Origin: Undibacterium sp.
GTDB taxonomy: Bacteria; Pseudomonadota; Gammaproteobacteria; Burkholderiales; Burkholderiaceae_D
Assembly: GCA_030645915.1 (NCBI GenBank)
Contig: JAUSNO010000011.1
Location: 62,001 to 126,000 of the forward strand
DNA length: 64,000 nt
Reading direction: 5' to 3'
Shown: positions 8,571 to 18,900 of the stretch, in pieces
How positions within the stretch are numbered: the first letter of the stretch is position 1
Layout: each line of letters opens with the position of its first letter
Notes under the pieces: model-generated
The model's input: only the letters and a program-made list of their open reading frames with translations
Databases searched by the model: none
Told to the model about the DNA's origin: nothing
Program-made: the position numbers and the translations under genes

Positions 8571-9872
8571 CTAGTTTATGTTCTTTGGATACACGCGCAC
8601 TAGCACAATGCGCGGCCCATTCATTTTTTTGACGACGGCATCAAACTGAGGAAACTCCACTTTCTGCCCTTCTACCGGCAAATCACCCAATGTATGCATA
8701 ATCAAACCGCCTATTGATTCCACTTCTTCGCTGTCGAGATCGATTCCCAAGGCAATTCCCAAGGTAAATAAGGGCAGGCTGCCCTTGCCAAGCAGAGTGC
8801 CATCATCAAGCGTCGTCCAGTCATTATCGTTTTGACGGAACTCATCGCGAATTTGTCCGACCAAGGCACTGAGTAAATTATCCAGCGTTAAAAATCCTAC
8901 GGGTGCCTGTCCCCGATATCCCACCATGGCAAAATGCGGCGCACCTTTTCTGAATCGACGAAATAACTCTAATGCCGGCATATTCGGCGGTACATATTCC
9001 ACCTGGCGAATATGTTTACTCAGGTCGTTCAAGCTCTTGCCGCTTTGCTGCGCGAAAAACAGATCCTTCAGATGCAACATGCCCAAAACCGTATTTCTAT
9101 CGGTATCAAAATAGGGATAGCGACTAAATCGGTTTCGCGTCGCCGTATTCATGTTTTCTTCCAGCGTAGCGTCTTTATACATTGCCACCACTTCATTAAT
9201 CGGCCGCATCAGGTCAGAAATTTCCAGATCACCAAAATCAAGCATCTGCGCCATGATGCTCCACTCATCCGGCGTCAATTTCTTGCTGGAATGACTGCCA
9301 CGCAAAATCATTTTGAGTTCGTCTGGCGAATAATGCGCGTCGCTACCATGTCCGGCATCCAAGCCTCCCCATGACAGAATTTTATTCGCGCTTTTGTTCA
9401 GTACCCAGATAATCGGGTACATTGTCCAATAGAAAATATACAATGCGGGCGCGGTCCACAGCGAGACGCGCTCTGGCATGCGTATCGCCATCGACTTGGG
9501 TGCCAGCTCACCCACCACAATATGCAAAAAAGAAATCACAAAAAAAGCAAATACGAATGAGATACCATGAATCAGTTCAGGTGAACTGACGCCCAGCACT
9601 ACAAGAAAAGGCTCCAGCAAGCGCGCAAATGCTGGCTCACCTATCCAGCCCAAGCCCAGTGAAGCCAAGGTAATGCCAAGCTGACAGGCAGAAAGATAGG
9701 AATCAAGATTTTGGTGCACAGTTGCCAACAAACGGCCACGCATACCTGCGGTTCTGGCAATGCTACGCACCCGTGTCTGGCGTAGCTTCACCAATCCAAA
9801 TTCAGCCGCAACAAAAAAACCGTTTAAGGCAACCAGAAACAAGGCTGCAATGACTAATAATAAATTATCCAA
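8571..9872 (-). CDS. CNNM/CorC-HlyC family membrane protein (hemolysin family)
   Basis: The 433-residue protein has the usual order: an N-terminal CNNM (DUF21) domain with about four membrane helices (1-190), a CBS pair (about 205-330) and a CorC_HlyC domain to the end. Family members are linked to magnesium or cobalt efflux; the name hemolysin is historical. The start is TTG at 9872, supported by an AAAGG site seven bases upstream. It is transcribed alone, and about 240 bp without a gene lie upstream. Confidence 0.87.
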   Translation of the reverse strand: MDNLLLVIAALFLVALNGFFVAAEFGLVKLRQTRVRSIARTAGMRGRLLATVHQNLDSYLSACQLGITLASLGLGWIGEPAFARLLEPFLVVLGVSSPELIHGISFVFAFFVISFLHIVVGELAPKSMAIRMPERVSLWTAPALYIFYWTMYPIIWVLNKSANKILSWGGLDAGHGSDAHYSPDELKMILRGSHSSKKLTPDEWSIMAQMLDFGDLEISDLMRPINEVVAMYKDATLEENMNTATRNRFSRYPYFDTDRNTVLGMLHLKDLFFAQQSGKSLNDLSKHIRQVEYVPPNMPALELFRRFRKGAPHFAMVGYRGQAPVGFLTLDNLLSALVGQIRDEFRQNDNDWTTLDDGTLLGKGSLPLFTLGIALGIDLDSEEVESIGGLIMHTLGDLPVEGQKVEFPQFDAVVKKMNGPRIVLVRVYPKNIN

Positions 9873-10111
9873 CGACCAACCTTTTATCGATTAACAAGAC
9901 GTTACTGTAGACTACATCCGACAACGCCGCACAATATTTTATTGCATCACAGTAGAGCGATTTATCCAGGAAATACAGGTATTAGTCTTGCGTTTGCGCA
10001 AGATGGCACGCATTTCACTGCCTCACATAATTGTCGTCGTCACTTTATTCTTGAAAAAACAACATGGAATTTTAGGCTTATGATGAATCACCACAAGTAC
10101 AGGAGAAACCC

Positions 10112-12148
10112 TTGTCCATAGATACTATTCTTGAACGCATTGAGCAATCCAATCAACTTCCCACACAGCACCGCGATATTGATTTGTTGCGTGAACTTGT
10201 GGCGGCATTGCGGCCCAGGAAGCTAAATGACATCGCACAAGCCACGGATAATATTCGCGCCCTTTGCTACCTTCTCGACAAACAAGCCAATACCCGCCGC
10301 GCGTTGTGCGACTATCTGCGCAACATCTTAATATCTCGCAAGCTGGTGCATTTACTGACCGATACCGGCATCACACAAAACAAGGGTTTTTGGGGTGCCA
10401 TGTGGCACGCCATTGTGGATAAGTTTTTGCCACCGTTAATCAATGATGACTATATCAAAGATATTTTCGGGCAATTATTTAACAATAAAAACGATCATCT
10501 ATGGGTAGAAGGGGTAGCCCATGAAGTGTGGCTTGATCTGGTCACAACGCTGTGGCTGGCGATGGACGTCAATAACCAGCCAGGCCAGGGCCAAAACCAT
10601 ACCAATTTGCTCCAGGAGACACTCAGTGCAATCCAGGTGCTGTCTTACCGCATTAGCGCGATCGGACTGGAATCAGAGCTGGTGCGCAACTACCCGGACA
10701 TAGAACGCTTTGAATCACCATTCCTGCGCCAGAACGATGAAGTCAACAACTACATAGACAGTTACAACGCCTGGCTGATGAATAAGGAATTGCCGCGTGA
10801 CGATGCCAGTCCGATTATCGTCCTGTTACTTCAATGCGAAGAGGTCGTCATCAAGATCCGGCGTATCGCCGCAGTGCAGGGTGTCTCGATCAGCCTGACG
10901 CGTCTTTTGTTATCGCTCACGCAAAGCATGGATCGCATGCGCCGTCTGTTAAATTTGCTCGACACGAGCACCACCAACGCGGCGGCCAAGGTAGTGGTGG
11001 AACTACTCAAGGAGCTGGTACTCGCTGACAACAAGCGCCATAGCCTGCGTGAATTAATGCGCTCCAACACCGAATTACTCTCACTGCAAATGACAGAGCG
11101 TGCCGGTAAGAGCGGCGAACATTACGTGACTGGAAACCGGGCAGAATGGCTGGCCATGCTGTACTCGACGATGGGTGCAGGCTTTATTGTCGGCTTTATG
11201 GCATTGATCAAGATTTTGATGGGCAAACTGATTCTGGCTCCGTTTGCGTACGCGGTGATGTACAGCCTAAACTATTCATCTGGTTTCATTCTGGTACACG
11301 TGATGCATTTTACGATCGCAACCAAACAGCCGGCCATGACTGCCGCCTTAATCGCCAGATCAATTGATGAAGGCAAGCAAAAACTCAATGAGCTGGTAGA
11401 ACTGATGGTGCGTGTGGTCCGCTCGCAGTTTATCGCGATAATCGGCAATATTGCGCTTGCCTTGCCTACCGCGTACGCCATCGCATGGGCGTGGTATTAC
11501 CTGTTCGGGCAGCATCTCGTCACACCAGAAAAAGCAGTGCATTTGTTGCACGATATCGATCCGATCAAGAGCCTGGCGTTACCACACGCCGCGATTGCGG
11601 GCGTCTGTCTGTTTTTGTCTGGATTAATTTCCGGTTACTACGACAACACCGCCAGTTACGCCAATGTTCCCGCGCGCCTGCGCCAATTGGGCTGGCTCAG
11701 ACGCCTACTGGGCGAAGCACGTCTGCAAACCATGACCACCTACATTGGCAATAATTTGGGCGCCTTGACCGGTAATTTATTCTTTGGCGTGATGCTCGGG
11801 AGCATAGGGCAACTTGGTGTGTTTTTTGGGCTGCCGATTGATATTCGCCACATTACCTTTTCAAGCGCTAACTTTGCCTTTGCGCTGGTCGGGCTGGACC
11901 ATCAAATGAGCTGGCAATTGGTGGCCACCTCGTTGACCGGAATCTTGTTAATCGGCATCGTCAATCTCGGCGTGAGCTTTAATTTGGCGATCCTGGTCGC
12001 GCTACGCTCAAGACGGGTCAGTTTCAGTCAGGAGAAGTCATTGTCCGGACTCATGTGGAGACGCTTTATTTCCGCTCCCAGAGATTTTTTTCTTCCGCCC
12101 AAAGAAAAAACCAGCCTCGATGTTGAAGCAAAAAATTTACCGGACTAA
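10112..12148 (+). CDS. COG4389-type 'site-specific recombinase' membrane protein
   Basis: The 678-residue protein starts at TTG 10112, five bases after AGGAGA. The N-terminal half is helical and soluble; from about residue 349 on there are several strong membrane segments (near 350-390, 435-460, 487-510, 550-580 and 600-630). It matches the betaproteobacterial family called site-specific recombinase (COG4389) on the basis of an old gonococcal report. I see no tyrosine or serine recombinase active site, and the many membrane helices argue against a recombinase function. The last 12 bases overlap the end of the convergent NERD gene. Confidence 0.72.
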   Translation: MSIDTILERIEQSNQLPTQHRDIDLLRELVAALRPRKLNDIAQATDNIRALCYLLDKQANTRRALCDYLRNILISRKLVHLLTDTGITQNKGFWGAMWHAIVDKFLPPLINDDYIKDIFGQLFNNKNDHLWVEGVAHEVWLDLVTTLWLAMDVNNQPGQGQNHTNLLQETLSAIQVLSYRISAIGLESELVRNYPDIERFESPFLRQNDEVNNYIDSYNAWLMNKELPRDDASPIIVLLLQCEEVVIKIRRIAAVQGVSISLTRLLLSLTQSMDRMRRLLNLLDTSTTNAAAKVVVELLKELVLADNKRHSLRELMRSNTELLSLQMTERAGKSGEHYVTGNRAEWLAMLYSTMGAGFIVGFMALIKILMGKLILAPFAYAVMYSLNYSSGFILVHVMHFTIATKQPAMTAALIARSIDEGKQKLNELVELMVRVVRSQFIAIIGNIALALPTAYAIAWAWYYLFGQHLVTPEKAVHLLHDIDPIKSLALPHAAIAGVCLFLSGLISGYYDNTASYANVPARLRQLGWLRRLLGEARLQTMTTYIGNNLGALTGNLFFGVMLGSIGQLGVFFGLPIDIRHITFSSANFAFALVGLDHQMSWQLVATSLTGILLIGIVNLGVSFNLAILVALRSRRVSFSQEKSLSGLMWRRFISAPRDFFLPPKEKTSLDVEAKNLPD

Positions 12149-12898
12149 GGCGTTTTGCTCAAATGAGGCAGGCTCAACACAGGGCAGTAAAACATGCCGG
12201 AATTTATTTGAAAACCTGATTTTTTTCGGCATGTGCATGCTCGCGATCCGCCGCGCAATGCGGCGCAATTCGGTTTCTGACATCTTGTTCATGAAACTCA
12301 ATAAGGATTTTTTCTGGCTCTGTTGATCGATCAAACTCATCAATTGTTCGGGGCTGAGAAAATATTCGTCATCGCTTCCGAGCCGGTTGGAGAATTCGGC
12401 ATTAGCGTCGATGAGTACGAAATTATGAAACTGCGGCATGAGCTTGCGGCCGAAACGGGTGGGCAAATCGATTTGCTGTAAAACGCGCTTCATGACAAAT
12501 CTGTTCTTCTTTAATTGCTGGATGGGCGACGGGATGACACACGTTTCGGCCTCCTCATCGGTACTGGTGAAGTGGCGATTGGCACCGAGTACCAATTTGC
12601 TTTCGGCCGTTCTCGATTCGACGATGAATACCTGGAAGGTATCGGTAATAAACAGATGGTCAATGTGCATTTGCCCATCCGGCATGGATATCCGAAGATC
12701 ATGTAAAACCGCAACATCTTGCCTATGCTCGAACAGCATATTGAAATCTTCTGCCGTCACATAAGTGGCATGTATCGCATCTTGCGTTTTTTGTTTATCC
12801 AGCACACGAACCGTATTTTTTGCATCCACGATCAACTTGAGGCGCGAGTCTGCGTAATCCAATCTGGTATGAACCGGAACCAAGCGTTTAATGAGCAA
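12137..12898 (-). CDS. NERD (nuclease-related) domain protein
   Basis: This 253-residue protein has the NERD core: VLHDLRISMPDGQMHIDHLFI (65-85, quoted in part as HIDHL at 78-82), then the strand FQVFIVESRT (88-97). In typical NERD domains the motif is D-x-H/D...E-x-K; here the last position is Arg (ESR) instead of Lys. NERD is a predicted PD-(D/E)XK-like nuclease relative of unknown role. The gene converges on the COG4389 gene with a 12-bp overlap and diverges from the RND operon. Confidence 0.7.
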   Translation of the reverse strand: MLIKRLVPVHTRLDYADSRLKLIVDAKNTVRVLDKQKTQDAIHATYVTAEDFNMLFEHRQDVAVLHDLRISMPDGQMHIDHLFITDTFQVFIVESRTAESKLVLGANRHFTSTDEEAETCVIPSPIQQLKKNRFVMKRVLQQIDLPTRFGRKLMPQFHNFVLIDANAEFSNRLGSDDEYFLSPEQLMSLIDQQSQKKSLLSFMNKMSETELRRIARRIASMHMPKKIRFSNKFRHVLLPCVEPASFEQNALVR

Positions 12899-13207
12899 TT
12901 GAGACTCCTGTCAGCATGAGTTAACGCGCAATTACTTCTGCAAATGGCGTCCGTTTTATAAATGTTTGATGGGTTCATGCACGGACTTCACTCCATTCCC
13001 ATACATAATCAAATAATTATAGTGACATGCATAATCGTTAACACTTATTCATAAGGTAACATTCTGTAAGTAAAATTTCCCAATGATAAAAATAACTACT
13101 TTAAAAAAACTGTATCGCTCAAGCATCACTCCAGCCAACAAGCCATGACCGCAGTGCTGAATAGCGGTATTGTTACGATTGCACGCATTTGCCCCAGAAA
13201 AACTCAC
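12899..13207. promoter_or_regulatory. Divergent promoter region, NERD gene / RND operon
   Basis: About 310 bp separate two divergent genes. The part 13000-13120 is strongly AT-rich, with aataattata and ttaacacttattcataaggtaac, and probably holds promoters. I could not define a specific operator, and no regulator gene for the efflux operon is adjacent. An in-frame ATG at 13145 would extend the OMF gene into this region but gives a poor signal peptide. Confidence 0.4.
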
Positions 13208-14635
13208 ATGGTTTTACCTGCCTCGGCCACCTTTCGACTCTCTTCTCTCGCTGCCTTATGTTTGAGCGGGATACTGGCCGCCTGTGGCACCAGCACAACA
13301 AAGATCCAGGGAACACTTCGGGCAAGCACCACCGGTCAATGGGAAGCGCCGCTACCGGGGACAGAAAATACGCTGGCACTGGCACAATGGTGGGACAGCT
13401 GGAACGATCCTTTAATGCGCGAGCTACAAGCACATGCGCAACAGCACAGCCCCAGCATTGCGCAGGCTGCCGCACGTATCACGCAGGCACGGGCTGAAGC
13501 GTCTGCCGCCGGTGCGACACTGTGGCCTAGCCTTGATTTCACCGCCAGCATCACATCCAATCGCGACTATCCGATACCCACCGGTGGCAAGCAAACAATA
13601 CGCTCAACCGGATTGGACGCACGTTGGGAAATCGATTTATTCGGCGCCAATAGCGCCGCCCGCAACAGCATGGTGGCACGCATGGAAGCGCGCGGCAGCG
13701 AGTGGCACGACGCCCGCATCAGTCTCGCCGCAGAGGTCGCCAACACTTACGTGGCCCTGCGCAGCTGCGAGGCACAGGCAGACGCGGCAAAACAAATCGC
13801 CCTATCGCAGCAAGTCAGCCAGCGCCTGCAGGAGCAACGGGTTGTCGCCGGCTTCCTCTCTCCCCTGGATCTGGCGCAACAGCGTGTACTGTTAGCCAAT
13901 GCTGATTCGCGGGAGCAACAGCAACAGGTAAACTGCGCGGTTTTAATCAAATCCCTGGTGGTGTTAATTGATCTGCCTGAAGCCGTACTCAAAGAGCGAC
14001 TCAAGACAGGAAGAGCGGCACTGCCGCAGGCGGGCAATTTCATTGTCGATTCGCTGCCGGCCAATACCTTGCTCAAACGGCCAGATATTCGCGCCAGTAT
14101 GCAAAACCTGGTCGCCAGCGCCAGGGAAATCGATGCGGCACAGGCCAGGCGCTATCCCTCGATTTCCTTGCTGGGAAACATTAACCTGCTCGGCATACGT
14201 ATCGCCGGACAATCGACCGACGCCAGCAACTGGTCATTCGGGCCGGCCCTGACGCTGCCGCTATTTGACGCTGGCAAACGCAAGGCCGATGTTGAACTCG
14301 CACAAGCCAGACACGCGGAAGCGCTCGCCGCTTTCCGCTACCAGACCTTGATGGCGGTACGCGAAGTGGAAGAATCGCTGATCCGGCTCGATCTGGTCAA
14401 TCGAGAAATACAACAGCATCAGCACATCGAAACCTTGCACACCCTTAGCATGCAGTCCGCGCAAGCGGGTTGGGAATTGGGCAGCCTGAGCCTGTTGGAA
14501 AAAGAAGAAGCGCAGCGCCAGCAACTCGCCGGGCAGCAGCAAAAATGGCAACTGCAACGCGATCGTGCCAGTGCCTGGATTGCCTTATACAAGGCGGTTG
14601 GTGGTGACTGGACAATACCGGGCGATCAGCCGTAA
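13208..14635 (+). CDS. RND efflux outer-membrane lipoprotein (NodT family)
   Basis: With the start at ATG 13208 the protein has 475 residues and a lipoprotein signal ending in the lipobox LAAC-G. An upstream ATG at 13145 would bury this signal. Two outer membrane efflux protein repeats follow, with QWWDSWNDP, IAQAAARITQARAEA, ARWEIDLFG and RRYPSISL, all typical of NodT/OprM-like factors. It would form the TolC-like exit duct for the adaptor and pump encoded next (64 nt and 1 nt spacing). The outer-membrane gene comes first here, whereas many operons place it last. Confidence 0.93.
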   Translation: MVLPASATFRLSSLAALCLSGILAACGTSTTKIQGTLRASTTGQWEAPLPGTENTLALAQWWDSWNDPLMRELQAHAQQHSPSIAQAAARITQARAEASAAGATLWPSLDFTASITSNRDYPIPTGGKQTIRSTGLDARWEIDLFGANSAARNSMVARMEARGSEWHDARISLAAEVANTYVALRSCEAQADAAKQIALSQQVSQRLQEQRVVAGFLSPLDLAQQRVLLANADSREQQQQVNCAVLIKSLVVLIDLPEAVLKERLKTGRAALPQAGNFIVDSLPANTLLKRPDIRASMQNLVASAREIDAAQARRYPSISLLGNINLLGIRIAGQSTDASNWSFGPALTLPLFDAGKRKADVELAQARHAEALAAFRYQTLMAVREVEESLIRLDLVNREIQQHQHIETLHTLSMQSAQAGWELGSLSLLEKEEAQRQQLAGQQQKWQLQRDRASAWIALYKAVGGDWTIPGDQP

Positions 14636-14699
14636 ATGTCGTAATACCCGCCACGATGACGACAATCGGGGAGGTAGCCAAACATAGTGGAGCAGGACA

Positions 14700-15929
14700 A
14701 TGGAGCTGCAATTAAATGCACAAAATAAGAAACGAAATGGCTTGTTGCTGGGGGCAATCGCGATACTGCTCGTGGCAATGTTCCTGTTCGCAAAAAAAGC
14801 CGATACGGCAGATACGAGTTCGGCAACCAATAACAGCATTAACAGCAGCAGTAATGTCAAAGGGCTTGTTGCCCGCCCTGCGCTGACAGTCACGGTGTCT
14901 GCCGCTCAAAGCACGCCATGGGACAGCAAGCTTAGCGCCAACGGCAGTGTCGCCGCCTGGGAGGAATCGATTATCGGTACCGAACTCAATGGCGTGCGGC
15001 TAGTGAAATTGCTGGTACAGGTTGGCGATCAAGTGAAGCGCGGTCAATTGCTGGCGCAATTTTCACAAGCCATACTCGCGACTGAAATGGCACAGCAAAA
15101 TGCCGCCCTGGCCGAAGCCGAAGCGACTCTGGCGGATGCGCAAAGCAACGCCAGACGGGCTATCCAGCTGAAAGAAAGCGGCGCCATCAGCGTGCAACAA
15201 ATCAATCAGTACGCCACCGCCAGAAACACCGCTTCAGCCAAAGTCTCTGCCGTGCGTGCCAGTCTGCAGGCCGCCAGCCTGCGCCTGCAACAGGCGCGCG
15301 TATCAGCCCCGGATGACGGCGTGATTTCGTCACGCAGCGCCACGGTCGGTGCGGTAGCGCAGAGCGGGCAAGAGCTGTTTCGGCTGATCCGTCAGGGCAG
15401 GCTGGAATGGCGCGCCGAAGTCAGCGCTGAAGAAAGTACCCGCATCAGCAGCGGCCAGACTGTCCGCCTGTTGGCCGTTGACGGCAGTAGCATACAGGGC
15501 AAGGTCAGGATGGTGGCACCGACAGTTGATCCGCAAACCCGCAAGGCGCTGGTGTACGTTGATCTGTCCGACAATGCCGCAAACACGAAAAACCTGCGAC
15601 CCGGCATGTTTGCCAGAGGCGAATTTATCCTGGGCGAAAGCAAGGCACTTTCTGTTCCCGCCGGTGCTCTGGTGATGCGCGATGGCTACGCCAACCTGTT
15701 TGTGGTCGATAACGCCAGCCAGGTAAAACAGTTGCGGGTCAGCGTCGGCAGAATGCAGCAAGGCCGGGCAGAAATCATCAGCGGTCTCAATGCCAATGCC
15801 AGGGTAGTCGATTCTGGCGCGGGTTTCCTCACGGACGGCGATACGGTACGCGTCGTGGTGGCCGCAACCGCCATACCGCCGGCAAGCGAAGCGACATCGA
15901 ACGCGGTTAAAGCGCTATCGGGCAAATAA
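14700..15929 (+). CDS. RND efflux periplasmic adaptor (membrane fusion protein)
   Basis: The 409-residue protein begins with a signal anchor (about 15-35). A lipoyl/hairpin core follows: VGDQVKRGQLLAQFS, a long alanine-rich coiled coil (about 120-200) and QARVSAPDDGVISSRSATVGAV. Beta-barrel and membrane-proximal parts (RMVAPTVDPQTRKALVYVDL, LRPGMFARGEF) complete it. This is the standard MFP layout linking pump and outer-membrane duct. The stop is one base before the permease start, so translation is probably coupled. The substrate is unknown. Confidence 0.93.
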   Translation: MELQLNAQNKKRNGLLLGAIAILLVAMFLFAKKADTADTSSATNNSINSSSNVKGLVARPALTVTVSAAQSTPWDSKLSANGSVAAWEESIIGTELNGVRLVKLLVQVGDQVKRGQLLAQFSQAILATEMAQQNAALAEAEATLADAQSNARRAIQLKESGAISVQQINQYATARNTASAKVSAVRASLQAASLRLQQARVSAPDDGVISSRSATVGAVAQSGQELFRLIRQGRLEWRAEVSAEESTRISSGQTVRLLAVDGSSIQGKVRMVAPTVDPQTRKALVYVDLSDNAANTKNLRPGMFARGEFILGESKALSVPAGALVMRDGYANLFVVDNASQVKQLRVSVGRMQQGRAEIISGLNANARVVDSGAGFLTDGDTVRVVVAATAIPPASEATSNAVKALSGK

Positions 15930-15930
15930 G

Positions 15931-18900
15931 ATGATTAACTTTTCATCCTGGTCGATCAAGACACCGATACCTGCGATATTGCTGTTCATCCTGCTCACGC
16001 TGGCAGGCTTGCTGGCCTTTCATCAGATGAAGGTGCAGGATTTTCCGGATGTTGAATTACCGATGGTCAACGTACTCACCGCGTTGCCCGGGGCCGCACC
16101 GGCCCAGATAGAAAGCGAGATCACCCGGAAAATTGAAAATGCGCTCGGCACCCTGCAAGGCGTCAAGCACTTGTACACCACGGTGCAGGATGGCACATCG
16201 CTGACCACGGTCGAGTTCGTCCTCGAAAAACCCGTAATCGAAGCCATGGACGACGTGCGCAATGCCGTCAGCACCGTGCGCGGCGAGCTGCCTGGCGACG
16301 TCAAGGACCCGATCATCAGCAAGGTAGAATTTTCTGGCGTGCCGTTCCTGGTGTTCACGGTGGCGTCGAGCAAACTCGATGAAGAAGGCCTGTCGTGGCT
16401 GGTCGACAACCAGATCACCAAGACCCTGATGTCGGTATCGGGCTTAGGAAAAGTGGCGCGGGTAGGCGGCGTCAATCGTGAAGTCAGGGTCGAGCTGGAT
16501 GCCGACAAGATGGCGGCGCTGAATGTCTCTGCCGCCGAAATTTCCAGGCAACTCTTGCAGGTGCAACGCGATGCCTCCGGTGGACGCGCCAATATCGGCA
16601 ACAACGAACAGGCGGTGCGTACGCTGGCAGGTGTCAGCACAGCGGCTGAACTAGGCAAGCTTGAGCTGGCCTTAAATGACGGCCGCCGGGTCCAGCTGGC
16701 GCAGATCGCCAGCGTGCAAGATACCGTGGCGGAGCGCCGCTCCATCGCCTTGCTCGATGGTAAGCCGGTGGTTGGTTTTGAGGTCACGCGCAGCCGTGGC
16801 GCGAGTGAAATCACGGTCGCCAAAGGGGTCCGCGAAGCGCTGCAAAAACTCAGCTTATCTCACCCCGACATCAAGCTCGACGAAGCCTACAACATGGTAG
16901 AACCGGTGCAGGAATCCTTTGACGGATCGATGTACCTGCTGCTTGAAGGGGCCTTGCTGGCGGTGCTGGTGGTATGGTGGTTTTTGCGTGACTGGCGCGC
17001 CACGCTGGTCTCGGCGGCGGCATTGCCGCTATCGGTCATACCGACCTTTCTGGGCATGTATTTATTTGATTTCACGCTCAACACCGTCACCCTGTTATCG
17101 CTGGCGCTGGTGGTCGGCATCCTGGTCGATGATGCGATTGTCGAAATTGAAAACATCGTGCGCCATCTGCGCATGGGCAAGACCCCGTATCAGGCGGCGA
17201 TGGAAGCGGCCGACGAAATCGGCCTGGCCGTCATCGCCACGACCTTCACGCTGGTGGCGGTGTTTTTGCCCACCGCCTTCATGAGCGGCATCGCCGGAAA
17301 ATTCTTCAAGCAATTCGGCTGGACCGCCGCAATGGCAGTCATGACTTCGCTCGTGGTAGCGCGTCTGCTGACCCCGATGATGGCGGCGTATCTGCTCAAA
17401 CCCATCGTGCACCAAAGCGGCGACAGCAAGACCATGTTGCTATACATGCGCCTGGCCAAATGGTGTCTGGAACACCGTTTGCTGACCAGCATAGCGGCGG
17501 GCGTATTTTTTCTTGGGTCGCTGGCGCTGGTGCCTTTGTTGCCGACCGGGTTTGTACCGCCCGATGACAGATCACAAACCGTGGTCAAGCTCGAACTGGC
17601 GCCAGGCAGCAACTTCAGCGACACGCTGGCGATCGCCGAGCAGGCCAGAAAAATCCTCGAAAAACACAAGGAAATCAGCAGGATTTACACCTCGGTCGGC
17701 AGCGGTAGCGCCGGTTCCGACCCTTTCGCCGGCGGTGGCATCAGCTCGGTCAACAAGGCCAATCTGACGCTCACGCTCAAGCCGCGCTCGGAACGCAGCG
17801 AGAGCAAGACCGCCATCGAAAGCCGCCTGCGTCAGATCTTGCAGGTGCTGCCCGGGGTGCGCATCACCATCGGTCTGGGCAATAGCGGTGAAAAATTCCA
17901 GCTGGTGCTGACGGGTGACAATCCCGACACCCTGAACAGCGCCGCCGACGCGGTGCAACGCGATTTGCGCACGCTGCAAGGGGTCGGCGCCATCAGCTCT
18001 ACGGCAAGCCTGCTCAGGCCAGAAGTCATCATCCGCCCGGATCTGGCACGCGCCGCAGATCTGGGCGTCAGTACCACCGCCATCGCAGAAACCATACGCA
18101 TCGCCACCATCGGCGATTTCGATACCAATCTCCCCAAGCTTAATCTGCCGGAACGACAACTGCCTATCGTGGTCAGGTTCGCGGAAAACGCTCGCAGCAA
18201 TCTCGATCAGCTGGCGCGTTTATCGGTACCCGGAAAAAATGGCTACGTGATGCTGGGGCAGGTGGCCAGCTTAAGCATGGGCAGCGGCCCGACCCAAATC
18301 GGCAGGATGGACCGGTCGCGCAATGTCACTTTCGATATCGAACTCAATGACCAAACACTGGGCGAAGTCAGCGATGCCATCGACCAGCTGCCCAGCCTGA
18401 AAAATCTGCCTGCCGGCATTTCCCGCATGGAAGTCGGTGACGCCGAAGAAATGAAAACCCTGTTTGCCAGCTTCGGTCTGGCGATGCTGACCGGCGTGCT
18501 GTGCATCTACATGGTGCTGGTCCTGCTGTTCCATGACTTCATGCAACCGGTGACCATTCTTGCCGCGCTGCCGCTCTCGATAGGCGGCGCTTTTGTCGCG
18601 CTGCTGCTGACCCACAGCGCGTTCTCCATGCCTTCGCTGATCGGCCTGATCATGCTGATGGGGATCGCCACCAAGAATTCCATCCTGCTGGTCGAATACG
18701 CGATAGTCGCCAGACGCCAGGGCATGTCGCGCAAGGACGCCCTGCTCGATGCCGGACACAAGCGCGCCAGGCCTATCGTCATGACCACCATCGCGATGGG
18801 CGCGGGCATGTTGCCGATCGCTCTGGGCATAGGCATAGACCCGAGCTTTCGCGCACCGATGGCGATTGCCGTCATCGGCGGGCTGATCACCTCGACCTTC

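Noticed and set aside
10112-12148. True site-specific recombinase function
   Set aside because: No catalytic Arg/His/Tyr or serine-recombinase pattern could be found and the C-terminal half is membrane-embedded; the family name is kept only as a label.
16023-16823. Open frame of 266 residues on the minus strand
   Set aside because: Antisense to the RND permease, rich in Ser/Thr/Arg and without any motif.
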